The notes: a model not told the origin generated them from the sequence alone. Numbered from the stretch's first letter, positions 44,851-53,724 are shown. The stretch is 64,000 nucleotides of DNA from Pedococcus_A sp963730585 (GCA_963730585.1 CAVSSL010000011.1:124001-188000), one strand, 5' to 3'. Translations and numbers: made by a program.

Positions 44851-47800
44851 GTCCGTGGGACAACAGGTCGTCCGCCGCGGCGGTGTCGGGGCTCGAGAGG
44901 GCAGGCGGCACAGCCCTCCTCGCCTCGGTCAGCATCCCCTTCCACCCCGCCGGGCGTGACGAGGTCGGCAGCGTGGCGATGTCGACAGCCGCACGCAGCC
45001 GAGCGACCAGGGCGCCCTGTTCGGCTGCCACTGCCTCCGCCTCCTTCAGGTCGGCCACCGCGTCCTGGGTGTCGGGGCGACCCCGGGACAGGGTGTGGCC
45101 GGCGCGTTGGCGCAGCAGCTCCGGCAGGTGGAGGTACTCGCCCGTCTTGTGGACGGACTCCAGGGCCTCGTCGACGAGTTCCAGCGCCCGGTCGAGGTCG
45201 CCGGCCTCGGCGTGAAGGTGCGCGAGGTAGCCGAGATGAGCGGCGGCGAAGTACTCCTGGCCCATGAGTCGCAGGGTGGCGATGACCTGCTGGAGGAACG
45301 CCCGGTGCGCCTCACCGCCCGGGGGGTCGGTGGCCGCGTAGGCGGAGCCGTTGGCCTCCCAGAAGGTGTAGCCGTGCTCGCGGCCGATGGCGACGACCTC
45401 TGCGCCCAGCCGCCAGGCGGCTTCCTGGTCACCAGTGAACCGCCGCATCCACGCGGCGAACGTCTTGACGAAGGCGAGGCTGAACGGGCCCTGGGGGAAT
45501 CCGATCGCCTCCGACCGGCGGACGGCCTCGGTCTCCCACAGCTCCGCCTTGGCGAGGTCGCCGCGCAGGGCGCTGATGCACGCGAGCGCCGTCTGTGACA
45601 CGGCGACGGGGTCGTTGGGCAGCGGCCAGAACGGTGAGACCGTCTGCTCCGGGGGACGCGACCCGAAGCCGGCCAGCCCGCGCTCGATGAGGGTCTGCGC
45701 GGACTCGAGGTGCCCGGCATACAGCTCCTGCCAGCCGGCGCAGGCCTGGACCTCGGGTTCGAACCACGAGAAGGCGGGGTCGCCGACCATGGCGCTGAGG
45801 CGCTCGATCAGCCCACGGGCCGTGCCGAGGTCACCGTGCACCAACCAGTAGGACCAGATGGCAATCAGCGACGGAAGGACCTCCGGACGCGTGCCGAGCC
45901 GCATCGCCAGGAGCTCGGCCCGCCGGTGGTCCGACTGGACCTCGGGCGCGGCGTACCCCTGCATCGAGCTCACGCTCAGGGCCCGCAGCATGGTGGCGGT
46001 CAGCTCGCCCACGTCGCGCTCGTCCGACTCCGGCAGCGTGCCCAGGAGGTGGAGCGCCTGCGAGAGCAGCCGGGTGGCCTCGGTGTGGGCCCCGCGGCGC
46101 TGCTCCGCCTGGGCTGCCACGACGTAGAGCGTCGCCGCCTGCGCGGGTTCGCCCGCGAGGTCGAGGTGCTTGGCGACCAGGGCCGGCTCGCCGCCACGCT
46201 GGGAGAGGACCGCGGCGACCCGTGCGTGGGTGCGCCTCCTGACGTCCAGCACCTGGGTCTCGTAGGCGGCGTCGCGCATCAGCGCGTGCCGGAAGCGGTA
46301 GGTCTTGGCCACGGGGTCCCCCGGCTCGATGACTCCCTCGTCGGCCAGCACGACCAGCTGCGCGGCCACGGTGTCACCGTCGCCGACCACGGCGGCGACG
46401 ATCTCCACGTCGAACGTCGGCCCCACCGTCGCAGCCACCTGGGCCACGCGCAGGTCGACGGCCGGTGCCTTGAGCCGCCACGTGAACAGCTCCTGCAGGC
46501 GCAGCGGCAGCGGCTCGTCGCGCTGGTCGTCGAGACACGACCGCGTCAGCTCCTCGATGAACAGCGGTATGCCCTCGGCCTGCCTGACGATGGAGTCGCG
46601 CTTCCGCACGTCGAGCTCCCTGCCGAACGCGAGGTTGTCGACGAGCCGGTTGGCGGCCGGCCCGTCGAGGCGACCCAGCTCGACCACCTCGACCTCGTCA
46701 CGCCAGGCGACGGCGGAGCTGTCGCGGGTGGTGAGGACGGTCAGCAGGGCGCGGGGGCGGGCTCGCGCCACGCGACCGAGCAGGTCCAGGGTCGAGGGGT
46801 CGGCCCAGTGCAGGTCCTCCACCACGAACAGGTGCGGCGTCCGGGTGGCCAGGGCGGCGAGCCACTCCACGAGGGCGGTGAGGGTCTCCTCCAGGAAGGC
46901 GCGCGGGTCGAGTTCGGGCGCCGGGTGGTCCGGTGCGTCGGCGACCCCCAGGAGCGACCCCAGGAAGGGCACCGACCGAGCAGGGTCGAGCTCCAGCGAG
47001 GTCAGGTGGTCGACGAGCCGCGTCAGCCGGTCGTCGTCGCTGCCGACGAGGTCGAGGGTGCGCTCGAGGAGCCGAGCGATCGGCCACAGGGAGACGTCGG
47101 TGTAGTAGGGCAGGCACGCGGCGCCGAGCACGCGGCCGCCGCTGGCCTCGACCCGGTCGACGACCTCCGCCACCAGCCTGGACTTGCCGATGCCAGCCTC
47201 GCCCACCACCAGGAAGGCAGGTTCCTTTGCGGTCCCAGTGCCCTCCCGCACCTCGGCCCACGCCGCGAACAACCGGTCACGGGGCTCGTCCCGGCCCACC
47301 AGCCCCGCCTTGCGGTAGCGCTCCGCCTCGAACCGGGCTCCGGCGTAACGGGGTCGCTCGACGGCATACACCTCCACCGGGCGGGTGATGCCCTTCATGA
47401 CCTGCTCCCCGAGCGAGTGCATGTAGAAGTCGACGTCGACCAGCTGCTGGGTGACGTCGCTGATCACCACCATCCCCGGCTCGGCCGCCTGCTGGATGCG
47501 GGCGGCGAGGTTCGGGACCATGCCCACGATCGAGTCCCGTTCGGGGACGGACCGGTCGTCGCTGAGGTCGGTCACGACGACCCGGCCGGTGTGGATCCCG
47601 ACCCGCACCTCCGCGGCCACGCCCACGCGGCGTTCCAGCTCGGACCGGGCGTCGCCCAGCGCCACGACCAGGTCGAGAGCGGCGAGCACGGCACGGCGTG
47701 CGTCGTCCTCGTGTGGCTCGGGGTAGCCGAACCCCGCGAGGATGCCATCACCCGAGTACTGCATGACGTAGCCGTTGTAGCGCTCCACGGCGTCCTTCGC

Positions 47801-48115
47801 GGCGGCCCGGTAGAAGGAGAACAGGTCGCGGAGCTGCTCCGGCTCGACCTGCTCGGACAGCATCGTCGAACCCACGAGGTCGGAGAACAGCAGGGTCATC
47901 AACGCCCGTTCGCCGAACGGGCCCAGCTGGCGGCCGGCCACCCGCCGCAGGATGAGCGCCGCCCGCTGGTTGTCCGGGTCGACGGCCCGCACCTCCTCGG
48001 CAGTGGCCCGCGCCGACTCGATGTCCCCTGCGGCGAGGGAGGCCTCCGCCGCTGTCAACAGCCGACCGAGCAGGCGCGCGAGCGTCGTCTCGGCTGACGG
48101 CGCGGACTCGGACAC
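44843..48115 (-). CDS. Class III nucleotidyl cyclase - AAA ATPase - TPR signalling protein
   Basis: A 1090-residue multidomain regulator. After a short N-terminal helix pair, a class III cyclase domain (residues about 65-255) holds LMTLLFSDLVGST with metal Asp, YVMQYSGDGILAGFGYPE with the second Asp, VRVGIHTGRVVV and MVPNLAARIQQAA with Asn and Arg. An AAA/STAND-like ATPase follows: Walker A VVGEAGIGKSRLVAEV and Walker B LFVVEDLHWADPS. From about residue 640 onward come TPR-like helical repeats. This plan occurs in many actinobacteria and in animal soluble adenylyl cyclase. Here it is embedded in a biosynthetic operon, so its product or ATPase cycle may regulate the neighbouring enzymes. It lies four bases after the upstream gene. 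Confidence 0.85.
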   Translation of the reverse strand: MSESAPSAETTLARLLGRLLTAAEASLAAGDIESARATAEEVRAVDPDNQRAALILRRVAGRQLGPFGERALMTLLFSDLVGSTMLSEQVEPEQLRDLFSFYRAAAKDAVERYNGYVMQYSGDGILAGFGYPEPHEDDARRAVLAALDLVVALGDARSELERRVGVAAEVRVGIHTGRVVVTDLSDDRSVPERDSIVGMVPNLAARIQQAAEPGMVVISDVTQQLVDVDFYMHSLGEQVMKGITRPVEVYAVERPRYAGARFEAERYRKAGLVGRDEPRDRLFAAWAEVREGTGTAKEPAFLVVGEAGIGKSRLVAEVVDRVEASGGRVLGAACLPYYTDVSLWPIARLLERTLDLVGSDDDRLTRLVDHLTSLELDPARSVPFLGSLLGVADAPDHPAPELDPRAFLEETLTALVEWLAALATRTPHLFVVEDLHWADPSTLDLLGRVARARPRALLTVLTTRDSSAVAWRDEVEVVELGRLDGPAANRLVDNLAFGRELDVRKRDSIVRQAEGIPLFIEELTRSCLDDQRDEPLPLRLQELFTWRLKAPAVDLRVAQVAATVGPTFDVEIVAAVVGDGDTVAAQLVVLADEGVIEPGDPVAKTYRFRHALMRDAAYETQVLDVRRRTHARVAAVLSQRGGEPALVAKHLDLAGEPAQAATLYVVAAQAEQRRGAHTEATRLLSQALHLLGTLPESDERDVGELTATMLRALSVSSMQGYAAPEVQSDHRRAELLAMRLGTRPEVLPSLIAIWSYWLVHGDLGTARGLIERLSAMVGDPAFSWFEPEVQACAGWQELYAGHLESAQTLIERGLAGFGSRPPEQTVSPFWPLPNDPVAVSQTALACISALRGDLAKAELWETEAVRRSEAIGFPQGPFSLAFVKTFAAWMRRFTGDQEAAWRLGAEVVAIGREHGYTFWEANGSAYAATDPPGGEAHRAFLQQVIATLRLMGQEYFAAAHLGYLAHLHAEAGDLDRALELVDEALESVHKTGEYLHLPELLRQRAGHTLSRGRPDTQDAVADLKEAEAVAAEQGALVARLRAAVDIATLPTSSRPAGWKGMLTEARRAVPPALSSPDTAAADDLLSHGRD

Positions 48116-48119
48116 GGCC

Positions 48120-49787
48120 TCAGGCCTCGGTGGCGCGAGAGACGTAGAGCTGCACCGGTGTGCCTGCCAGACCTGCCGGGCTCACGATGCTCCCCACGTA
48201 GAGCCCGGCGGGCACCGACGTGTTCGTGGTGTGCAGTCGGACTGCGGGCGTGGCACCCGCCACGGCGTGGACGGTGACGGTGACCTCGGCGGCGTTGATG
48301 GTGGCGCCTCCGGCCTCGATCGACACCAGGTCGGAGACGACCGGCATGTCGGACTGCGCGAGTGCCGGAACCGGCACGAGCGACCGCTCGCGTCCCACAA
48401 CGCCGGCTGCGAACGGTCCCGACGCGGCGGCCCCAGCGACGACGCCTGCGGAGGTACCCGCTGCAGTCGGCACGGCCGGCGTCGGTCCGGCTGCCGTGGG
48501 CGTGGGCGTGGTCAGGGCGCTGGCCGCACCGCGACCGACCTCGTGCGGCACCCCCGGCGGGGTGAAGCCCGCGTCCATGCCGTGCTCGGCGACCTCGCTC
48601 ATGGTCTCCATGCCATGGGCCCAGGCTTTGGCCCAGTCCTTGGCCAGCTGCGACCAGTACCGCCGTCCGTCGTCCAGGAGGTCGGCTCCCGAGTACTTCC
48701 GGGAACGCACCTTGTCGCTCGTGCTGTCGAAGAGCTGGAGGTAGGTGCTGGCCGAGGCGCCCAGGAAGTCGACCCAGGCCTCGAGGGTGTCGACGAGCGG
48801 TGAGGAGGAGAGTGGCCCCTGCGTCGGTGGGGTGACGGAGCTCGAGGTGGCACCTGCCACCGCCTGGCGCACGAGGTCGGTCCACACGGGGCAGACGAAC
48901 TGCGCCAGCGCGTCCCACTCCGGCCGGGTGAACCCGACCACCTTCAGCGCCTTGACCCGTTTCATGTCCCCGCCGAGTGCCTGGACGAGGAGGTAGCCGC
49001 GGTCCACGTCGATCTCACCGTCCAGGCTGAGGTCGAGGTCGTACGTCATGCCGACCGCCCTGCCCTGCTGGCGCCAGTAGTCGCAGTGCAACAGCGTGTT
49101 CAGGCGCCGGAGGAGCTGTACCTGTTCGTGGAACACCCCGTGCCAGTGCTCGTCACCGGGCGGCGCGGTCAGGTCGACGGGCAGGTCGACGGGGTCCGGC
49201 TCCCCGACGAACGCCATCTTCTTGAAGAAGCTCGGCCCCCAGCTCGACCACTTGTGCGGGTCGACCCAGGCCGCAAGGTCCCTGAAGTCCGCGTTCGTCT
49301 CGAACTCGGCGTAGATCCACGTCGACGCGATGCCGTTGACCCTCACGGTCCGTACGGTGCAGAGGTCCTGCCCGACGAAGGCGGTCTCGTGGTGCTTGAA
49401 GTGCGTGGCGCTCGCTGTCTGCGCGAACGAGGATCCGTCGTGGGCGGACTGGCGCAGGTCCGCCACGAGCGGCTGCAGCTCGAGGTCGCGCCCGGGCAGC
49501 ACCGAGGCGGCCAGGCTCTCGTACTCCTGCCTGGTCGCCGGGTCTTCGGCGAAACCGTGCTGTGCCAGGCGGTAGAGGAGGTCGAGACGTGCCGACACGC
49601 TGACCTCCTCGGTAGCGGCGCCGGCCAGCACGGCAAGCTCCTCCTGCGGGGGGCGCGGGCCGAACCCGGGCACGTCGGCCGGCTTCTTGTCGCCGTAGGT
49701 CCCGGCGCGGGCGTGCAGGCTGAGCAGTGCGTGCTGGTTGTTCGTCGCCGCGTCCTCGGCGTCGAACTCGAGGGGACGTTCAGACAT
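48120..49787 (-). CDS. Large protein of unknown function opening the cyclase-isoprenoid operon
   Basis: A 555-residue protein not matched to a family I know. Residues 1-290 look globular: GTYGDKKPADVPGFG near the N terminus, STWIYAEFETNADFRDLAAWV and KWSSWGPSFFKKMAFVG suggest a helix-grip (START/polyketide-cyclase-like) domain. Residues 290-400 include helices and a dense aromatic stretch (YLQLFDSTSDKVRSRKYSGADLL). An Ala/Thr/Pro/Gly-rich linker (about 415-460) leads to a C-terminal beta-rich domain of about 80 residues that resembles the one in the 205-residue gene. There is no signal peptide. ATG 49787 (MSERPLEF) is likely; GTG codons 12 residues upstream are also possible. Confidence 0.6.
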   Translation of the reverse strand: MSERPLEFDAEDAATNNQHALLSLHARAGTYGDKKPADVPGFGPRPPQEELAVLAGAATEEVSVSARLDLLYRLAQHGFAEDPATRQEYESLAASVLPGRDLELQPLVADLRQSAHDGSSFAQTASATHFKHHETAFVGQDLCTVRTVRVNGIASTWIYAEFETNADFRDLAAWVDPHKWSSWGPSFFKKMAFVGEPDPVDLPVDLTAPPGDEHWHGVFHEQVQLLRRLNTLLHCDYWRQQGRAVGMTYDLDLSLDGEIDVDRGYLLVQALGGDMKRVKALKVVGFTRPEWDALAQFVCPVWTDLVRQAVAGATSSSVTPPTQGPLSSSPLVDTLEAWVDFLGASASTYLQLFDSTSDKVRSRKYSGADLLDDGRRYWSQLAKDWAKAWAHGMETMSEVAEHGMDAGFTPPGVPHEVGRGAASALTTPTPTAAGPTPAVPTAAGTSAGVVAGAAASGPFAAGVVGRERSLVPVPALAQSDMPVVSDLVSIEAGGATINAAEVTVTVHAVAGATPAVRLHTTNTSVPAGLYVGSIVSPAGLAGTPVQLYVSRATEA

Positions 49788-49802
49788 GGGCACCGACCTT
49801 GC

Positions 49803-49822
49803 TGTCACATCGTCGGGTGACA
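49803..49822. promoter_or_regulatory. TGTCAC-N8-GTGACA inverted repeat upstream of the cyclase-isoprenoid operon
   Basis: Exact six-base arms (49803-49808 and 49817-49822) start 16 bases upstream of ATG 49787, where the promoter should be. It resembles a dimer operator; a cyclic-nucleotide-responsive regulator is possible but the CRP core TGTGA-N6-TCACA is not matched. Confidence 0.4.
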
Positions 49823-50030
49823 CCCGGGGCAGCGGGATCCCGCAGGGGGTGATCGCCTCGCTCTCATCGTGCCTGCGGGGTGTGTGGCGTGGCGTCCCTC
49901 ATTCCTTCTAGTCCTGCAGGCGTAGCGAGGCTCCGGAGACGTGTAGTCGCGGGGCGCGCGCGGACCGAGCCCGTGCCCCGGGAGCATCGAGTGGTCGGCC
50001 GGTTTCGTCCCTTCCCGGCAGACTGTGCGC

Positions 50031-50999
50031 ATGCTGAAGCTGCGCATCGCCGCCCCTGCGGACCTCACGGACGATGTCCTCGAGGTCCTCTCTGACGACC
50101 CAGCGGTCAGCAGCCTCTCCGCCATCCGCGGAGCGTCACTGAAACCGGTGGGCGACGTCGTCCTCGCCGACGTCGCCCGCGAGGCCGCCAACGACGTCAT
50201 CGACCGGCTGCGTGACCTGGGTGTCCACCAGGAGGGGACCCTGCACATCGAGCCGGTGCGGGCCTGGCTCTCGCAGCGGGGCAGGGACGCCGACCTGCGG
50301 GCGCCGGGGAGCAGCGCGGACTCGGTGGTGTGGGCCGACGTGACCCAGCAGGCCTACGAGGAGTCCGAGCTGAACTGGACCTACACCTCGTTCATGACGC
50401 TGGCCACGGTCATCGCCGCGATCGCGATCGTGCTGGACTCGCAGGTGCTGGTGATCGGGGCCATGGTGCTGGGCCCGGAGTTCGGCGCGATCGCTGCTCT
50501 CGGGGTGGCCCTGGTGCGTCGGCGGGGCTCGCTCTTCACCCTCGCCGCCCGGACCTTGGTTCTGGGCTTCGTCATCGCGATCCTCATCACGACGCTGGCC
50601 GGCCTTGCCGCCGGCGCGCTCGGCTGGGTCACCCTGGCCGACGTGACGGGGCCCCGACCGCAGACCGGCTTCGTCTACACCCCGGACAAGTGGTCCTTCA
50701 TCGTCGCGGTGATCGCCGCGGCAGCCGGCGTGCTCTCGCTGACCTCGGCGCGCGTCGGCGGCCTGTCGGGGGTCTTCATCTCCGTGACGACGGTGCCGGC
50801 CGCCGGCAACATCGGTCTCGCCCTGGCGTTCGGCGCCTGGGGTGAGGTGCGCGGGAGCCTGCTGCAGCTCGGGGTCAACCTGGCGGGGATGGCCGTGGCG
50901 GGCTGGGCGACGCTGGCCCTGCAGCACGCCGTCTGGTCGCGGGTGTCGCTGCACCGGGCCCGGTTGGTGGGCCGGTTCCGGGGAGCCGGTCCCAGCTGA
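50031..50999 (+). CDS. DUF389 family membrane protein
   Basis: A 322-residue protein. The N-terminal 100 residues form a cytoplasmic ferredoxin-like ACT-like region (MLKLRIAAPADLTDDVLEVL, then DVAREAANDVIDRLRDLGV). The membrane part starts at WTYTSFMTLATVIAAIAIVLDSQVLVIGAMVLGPEFG, the DUF389 signature, and has about six helices, with FISVTTVPAAGNIGLALAFG near the end. Function is unknown; DUF389 proteins are sometimes linked to stress or hydrophobic export. ATG 50031 follows CAGACT by six bases; GTG 50025 is the alternative. Its stop is inside a four-fold CAGCTGAC repeat. Confidence 0.85.
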   Translation: MLKLRIAAPADLTDDVLEVLSDDPAVSSLSAIRGASLKPVGDVVLADVAREAANDVIDRLRDLGVHQEGTLHIEPVRAWLSQRGRDADLRAPGSSADSVVWADVTQQAYEESELNWTYTSFMTLATVIAAIAIVLDSQVLVIGAMVLGPEFGAIAALGVALVRRRGSLFTLAARTLVLGFVIAILITTLAGLAAGALGWVTLADVTGPRPQTGFVYTPDKWSFIVAVIAAAAGVLSLTSARVGGLSGVFISVTTVPAAGNIGLALAFGAWGEVRGSLLQLGVNLAGMAVAGWATLALQHAVWSRVSLHRARLVGRFRGAGPS

Positions 51000-51043
51000 C
51001 CGCAGCTGACGGGGTGGCAGCTGACGGGGGAGTCACAGCTGAC
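50993..51043. repeat. Four copies of CAGCTGAC after the DUF389 gene stop
   Basis: Exact copies occur at 50993, 51003, 51018 and 51036. The first carries the stop codon. They continue into the last codons of the convergent DUF4118 gene (from 51033). Confidence 0.8.
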
Positions 51044-51815
51044 GAGGAGAGCCCGCTCCGCCCTGTCGCGGCGCTGGGAGCAGGCCGCCCACCTGGTCGG
51101 CGAGGAGGACGGCGACCCGTCGCTGCTGCGCCGATGGCCGGGCCACGTGGGAGGACGCCGTGAGCAGGAACCGGCCGCGCAGCTCACCCGCGACGCGGAC
51201 CGGCAGCACCACCGTCGAGTCAGCGGGAAGCCCGTCACGCTCGACGTTGACCGTCTGGGCGCCGATGGTGACCGAGCCGTCGTGCCGCAGCGTCGGCTCG
51301 AGGTCGTCGGCGCGGCCCCCCTCCACGAACGTGCAGGTGTCCAGCCCCAGCACGTCGCGGATGCGCCGGGCCACCGCCTGCGTGACCTCCGCCCAGTTGT
51401 CGCTGGCACTCACCGACTCGGCGGTGGCGAGCACGCCGTTGACGTAGCCGAGCTCCCGGCTGAGGGCGGCCTCCTGCCGCTGGCCCCACAGGGCCGTCTC
51501 CGTCACGACGCCACCGATGACCAGGAGGATGGCCGCGGCCTCGAGGTCGTTGGGGTCGTCGATGACGAACGAGCCGTAGGGCTGGGTCAGGAAGAAGTCG
51601 AACCACACCGCGGCCGACAGCGAGGCAGCCAGTCCGGCCGCCCGCACACCGGTGGCGCTGAAGAGCACCACGACGGCCACGAGCACCAGCACGTCGGTCG
51701 CCGCCGTGAGACTGTTGCGGAAGAGCGCCAGGAAGGCCGCGGCCCCCAACGGGACGACTGCCGCGGCCAGGGCGGTGAGCCCACGGTGCTCACGGGGAAG
51801 GCGTCTGAGGTCCAT
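51033..51815 (-). CDS. KdpD-like DUF4118-GAF sensor without kinase domain
   Basis: A 260-residue membrane protein. Residues 10-105 are the four-helix DUF4118 module found in KdpD, ending in WFDFFLTQPYGSFVIDDPNDLEAAAILL, which parallels NWYFTPPYYTFTIADPQNL of KdpD at 57727-57783. After an amphipathic linker (WGQRQEAALSREL), residues 125-255 form a GAF-like domain. No dimerisation His or ATP-binding N/G boxes follow. It is divergent from kdpF across a 173-base regulatory spacer. A decoy or accessory sensor for turgor or K+ that modulates KdpD is plausible. Confidence 0.82.
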   Translation of the reverse strand: MDLRRLPREHRGLTALAAAVVPLGAAAFLALFRNSLTAATDVLVLVAVVVLFSATGVRAAGLAASLSAAVWFDFFLTQPYGSFVIDDPNDLEAAAILLVIGGVVTETALWGQRQEAALSRELGYVNGVLATAESVSASDNWAEVTQAVARRIRDVLGLDTCTFVEGGRADDLEPTLRHDGSVTIGAQTVNVERDGLPADSTVVLPVRVAGELRGRFLLTASSHVARPSAQQRRVAVLLADQVGGLLPAPRQGGAGSPRQL

Positions 51816-51891
51816 GAGGCCATGACCCCGCACCGGGCGGTTCGGCGTCAAGGGTCTTAGCGCCTTCCTGACACCCTGGCGGGCGATCCCC

Positions 51892-51952
51892 CGTCACGAT
51901 CGGGTCTTCCCGTCAAGATCGCGTCAAGGGTCGTCACTACGGCGTCAACGGG
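51892..51952. promoter_or_regulatory. Phased CGTCA direct repeats upstream of kdpF, probable KdpE operator
   Basis: CGTCAmG-like elements begin at 51892, 51911, 51922, 51932 and 51943; the last four are spaced by 11, 10 and 11 bases, about one helical turn. An identical CGTCAAGGGTC stands at 51846-51856 and 51922-51932. Direct repeats with this spacing are the standard binding geometry for OmpR/PhoB-family regulators such as KdpE. Confidence 0.55.
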
Positions 51953-51988
51953 TGTCGCTGCGGCGCGGTGCGGTCCTTGACTGGAGGC

Positions 51989-52075
51989 GTGATCGAGAAC
52001 CTTGTCGCGGCGCTCCTGGGTCTGGCGCTGCTCGCCTACCTGGTCTACGCCCTCGTCCGGCCGGAGAAGTTCTGA
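51989..52075 (+). CDS. kdpF: KdpF, small subunit of K+ ATPase
   Basis: A 28-residue single-helix peptide (MIENLVAALLGLALLAYLVY then ALVRPEKF) matching KdpF, which stabilises the KdpFABC complex. The GTG start has GGAGG three to four bases upstream. The final A of its TGA is the first base of the kdpA ATG, so translation is coupled. The RPEKF ending is characteristic. Confidence 0.93.
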   Translation: MIENLVAALLGLALLAYLVYALVRPEKF

Positions 52076-53724
52076 TGCCCGACGCCGTCAGCGGTCTGCT
52101 CACCATCGGCATGCTCGTCCTGCTGCTCGCGGTCTGCTACCACCCACTCGGGGCGTGGATGGCCCGTGTCTACACCGACCGGAGCCACTGGCGCGTCGAG
52201 CGGGTGGTCTACCGCCTGGTCCGCGTCGACCCCGAGTCCGAGCAGGGGTGGAAGGCCTACGCGCTCAGCGTGATGGCCTTCTCGGTGGTCAGCATCGCAG
52301 CGCTGTTCGCGCTGATCCTCGTCCAGCTACGGCTGCCGCTGCGCCAGGGCTCGGAGGGGATGGGCGTGACCACGGCGCTCAACGCCGCGGTCTCGTTCGT
52401 CACCAACACCAACTGGCAGTCGTATGCCGGTGAGGTGGGTGCGACGCCCGTCCTCCAGACCGTGGGCCTCACCGTGCAGAACTTCGTCTCGGCGGCGGTG
52501 GGCCTGGCCGTCGCCGTCGCCCTCATGCGGGCCCTGGCCCGCAGCTCGGGACGGGGCATCGGCAACTTCTGGGTCGACCTCGTGCGGGGCTGTGTGCGCA
52601 TCCTGCTGCCCATCGCCGCCGTGGCGGCCGTCGTGCTGCTGGCCGGCGGTGTCGTGCAGAACCTCAACGGCCCGGAGACGATCACCACCGTCTCGGGTGG
52701 GGAGCAGGTCATCCGCGGTGGGCTCGTGGCGTCACAGGAGGCCATCAAGGAGCTCGGCACCAACGGTGGCGGCTACTTCAACGCGAACTCGGCCCACCCC
52801 TTCGAGAACCCCAACGCGCTCACCAACCTCCTCGAGGTCTTTCTCCTCCTGCTCATCCCGTTCGCCCTGACCCGCACCTACGGCCTCCTGGTCGGCGACC
52901 GCCGTCAGGGCTGGGCCCTGCTCGGCTTCGCGGCCGTCCTCTGGGGCACCGGTGTCGCGCTGACGACGGCGGCGGAGGTGTCGGCCACCGGCGCCCTCGG
53001 CGGCGCGATGGAGGGCAAGGAGCAGCGGTTCGGCGTGTGGGCCTCCAGCCTCTTCGCCGCCTCCACCACCGGCACCTCGACGGGGGCGGTCAACTCGATG
53101 CACGAGAGCTACAGCCCCCTGGGCGGAGGCATGGTTCTCACCAACATCGTGCTCGGGGAGATCTCCCCGGGCGGCGTCGGCTCCGGCCTCTACGGCATCG
53201 TGATCGTCGCGCTGCTGACCGTGTTCATCGCCGGCCTGATGGTGGGCCGCACCCCCGAGTACGTCGGGAAGACCATCAGCAGGCACGAGATCACCGCCGC
53301 GGCCCTCTACGTCCTCGTCATGCCCATCCTCGTGCTGGCCTTCACCGGTCTCGCGCTGGTGCTGGACGGACCGCGGTCGTCGATGCTCGCCTCCGGCCCG
53401 CACGGCCTGAGCGAGGTGATGTACGCCTACGCCTCGGCCGCCAACAACAACGGGAGCGCGTTCGCCGGCCTGTCGGCCGACACGCCCTGGTACAACCTGA
53501 CCCTCGCCGCATGTATGTTCCTCGGCCGGTTCGTCCCCATGCTCCTCGTGCTGCGACTCGCCGGGCTCCTCGTCGCCCAGAGGGCCCGACCGGTGACGGC
53601 GGGCACGATGCCCACCCACACCCCCTTGTTCGTCGGGCTGCTGACCGGGGTTGCCCTCGTCGTCGCGGGGCTGACCTTCTTCCCCGCCCTCGCCCTCGGT
53701 CCCGTCGCGGAGGCCCTGTCATGA
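52075..53724 (+). CDS. kdpA: Potassium-transporting ATPase subunit A
   Basis: A 549-residue ten-helix subunit that binds and selects K+ from outside. Signature regions are FVTNTNWQSYAGE (first selectivity loop), FVSAAVGLAVAVALMRAL, GTNGGGYFNANSAHPFENPNALTN (second), GNTGTSTGAVNSMHESYSPLGGG-like third region, and ANNNGSAFAGLSADTPWYNLTLA (fourth). Length is near the family norm. It overlaps kdpB by four bases (ATGA). Confidence 0.97.
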   Translation: MPDAVSGLLTIGMLVLLLAVCYHPLGAWMARVYTDRSHWRVERVVYRLVRVDPESEQGWKAYALSVMAFSVVSIAALFALILVQLRLPLRQGSEGMGVTTALNAAVSFVTNTNWQSYAGEVGATPVLQTVGLTVQNFVSAAVGLAVAVALMRALARSSGRGIGNFWVDLVRGCVRILLPIAAVAAVVLLAGGVVQNLNGPETITTVSGGEQVIRGGLVASQEAIKELGTNGGGYFNANSAHPFENPNALTNLLEVFLLLLIPFALTRTYGLLVGDRRQGWALLGFAAVLWGTGVALTTAAEVSATGALGGAMEGKEQRFGVWASSLFAASTTGTSTGAVNSMHESYSPLGGGMVLTNIVLGEISPGGVGSGLYGIVIVALLTVFIAGLMVGRTPEYVGKTISRHEITAAALYVLVMPILVLAFTGLALVLDGPRSSMLASGPHGLSEVMYAYASAANNNGSAFAGLSADTPWYNLTLAACMFLGRFVPMLLVLRLAGLLVAQRARPVTAGTMPTHTPLFVGLLTGVALVVAGLTFFPALALGPVAEALS

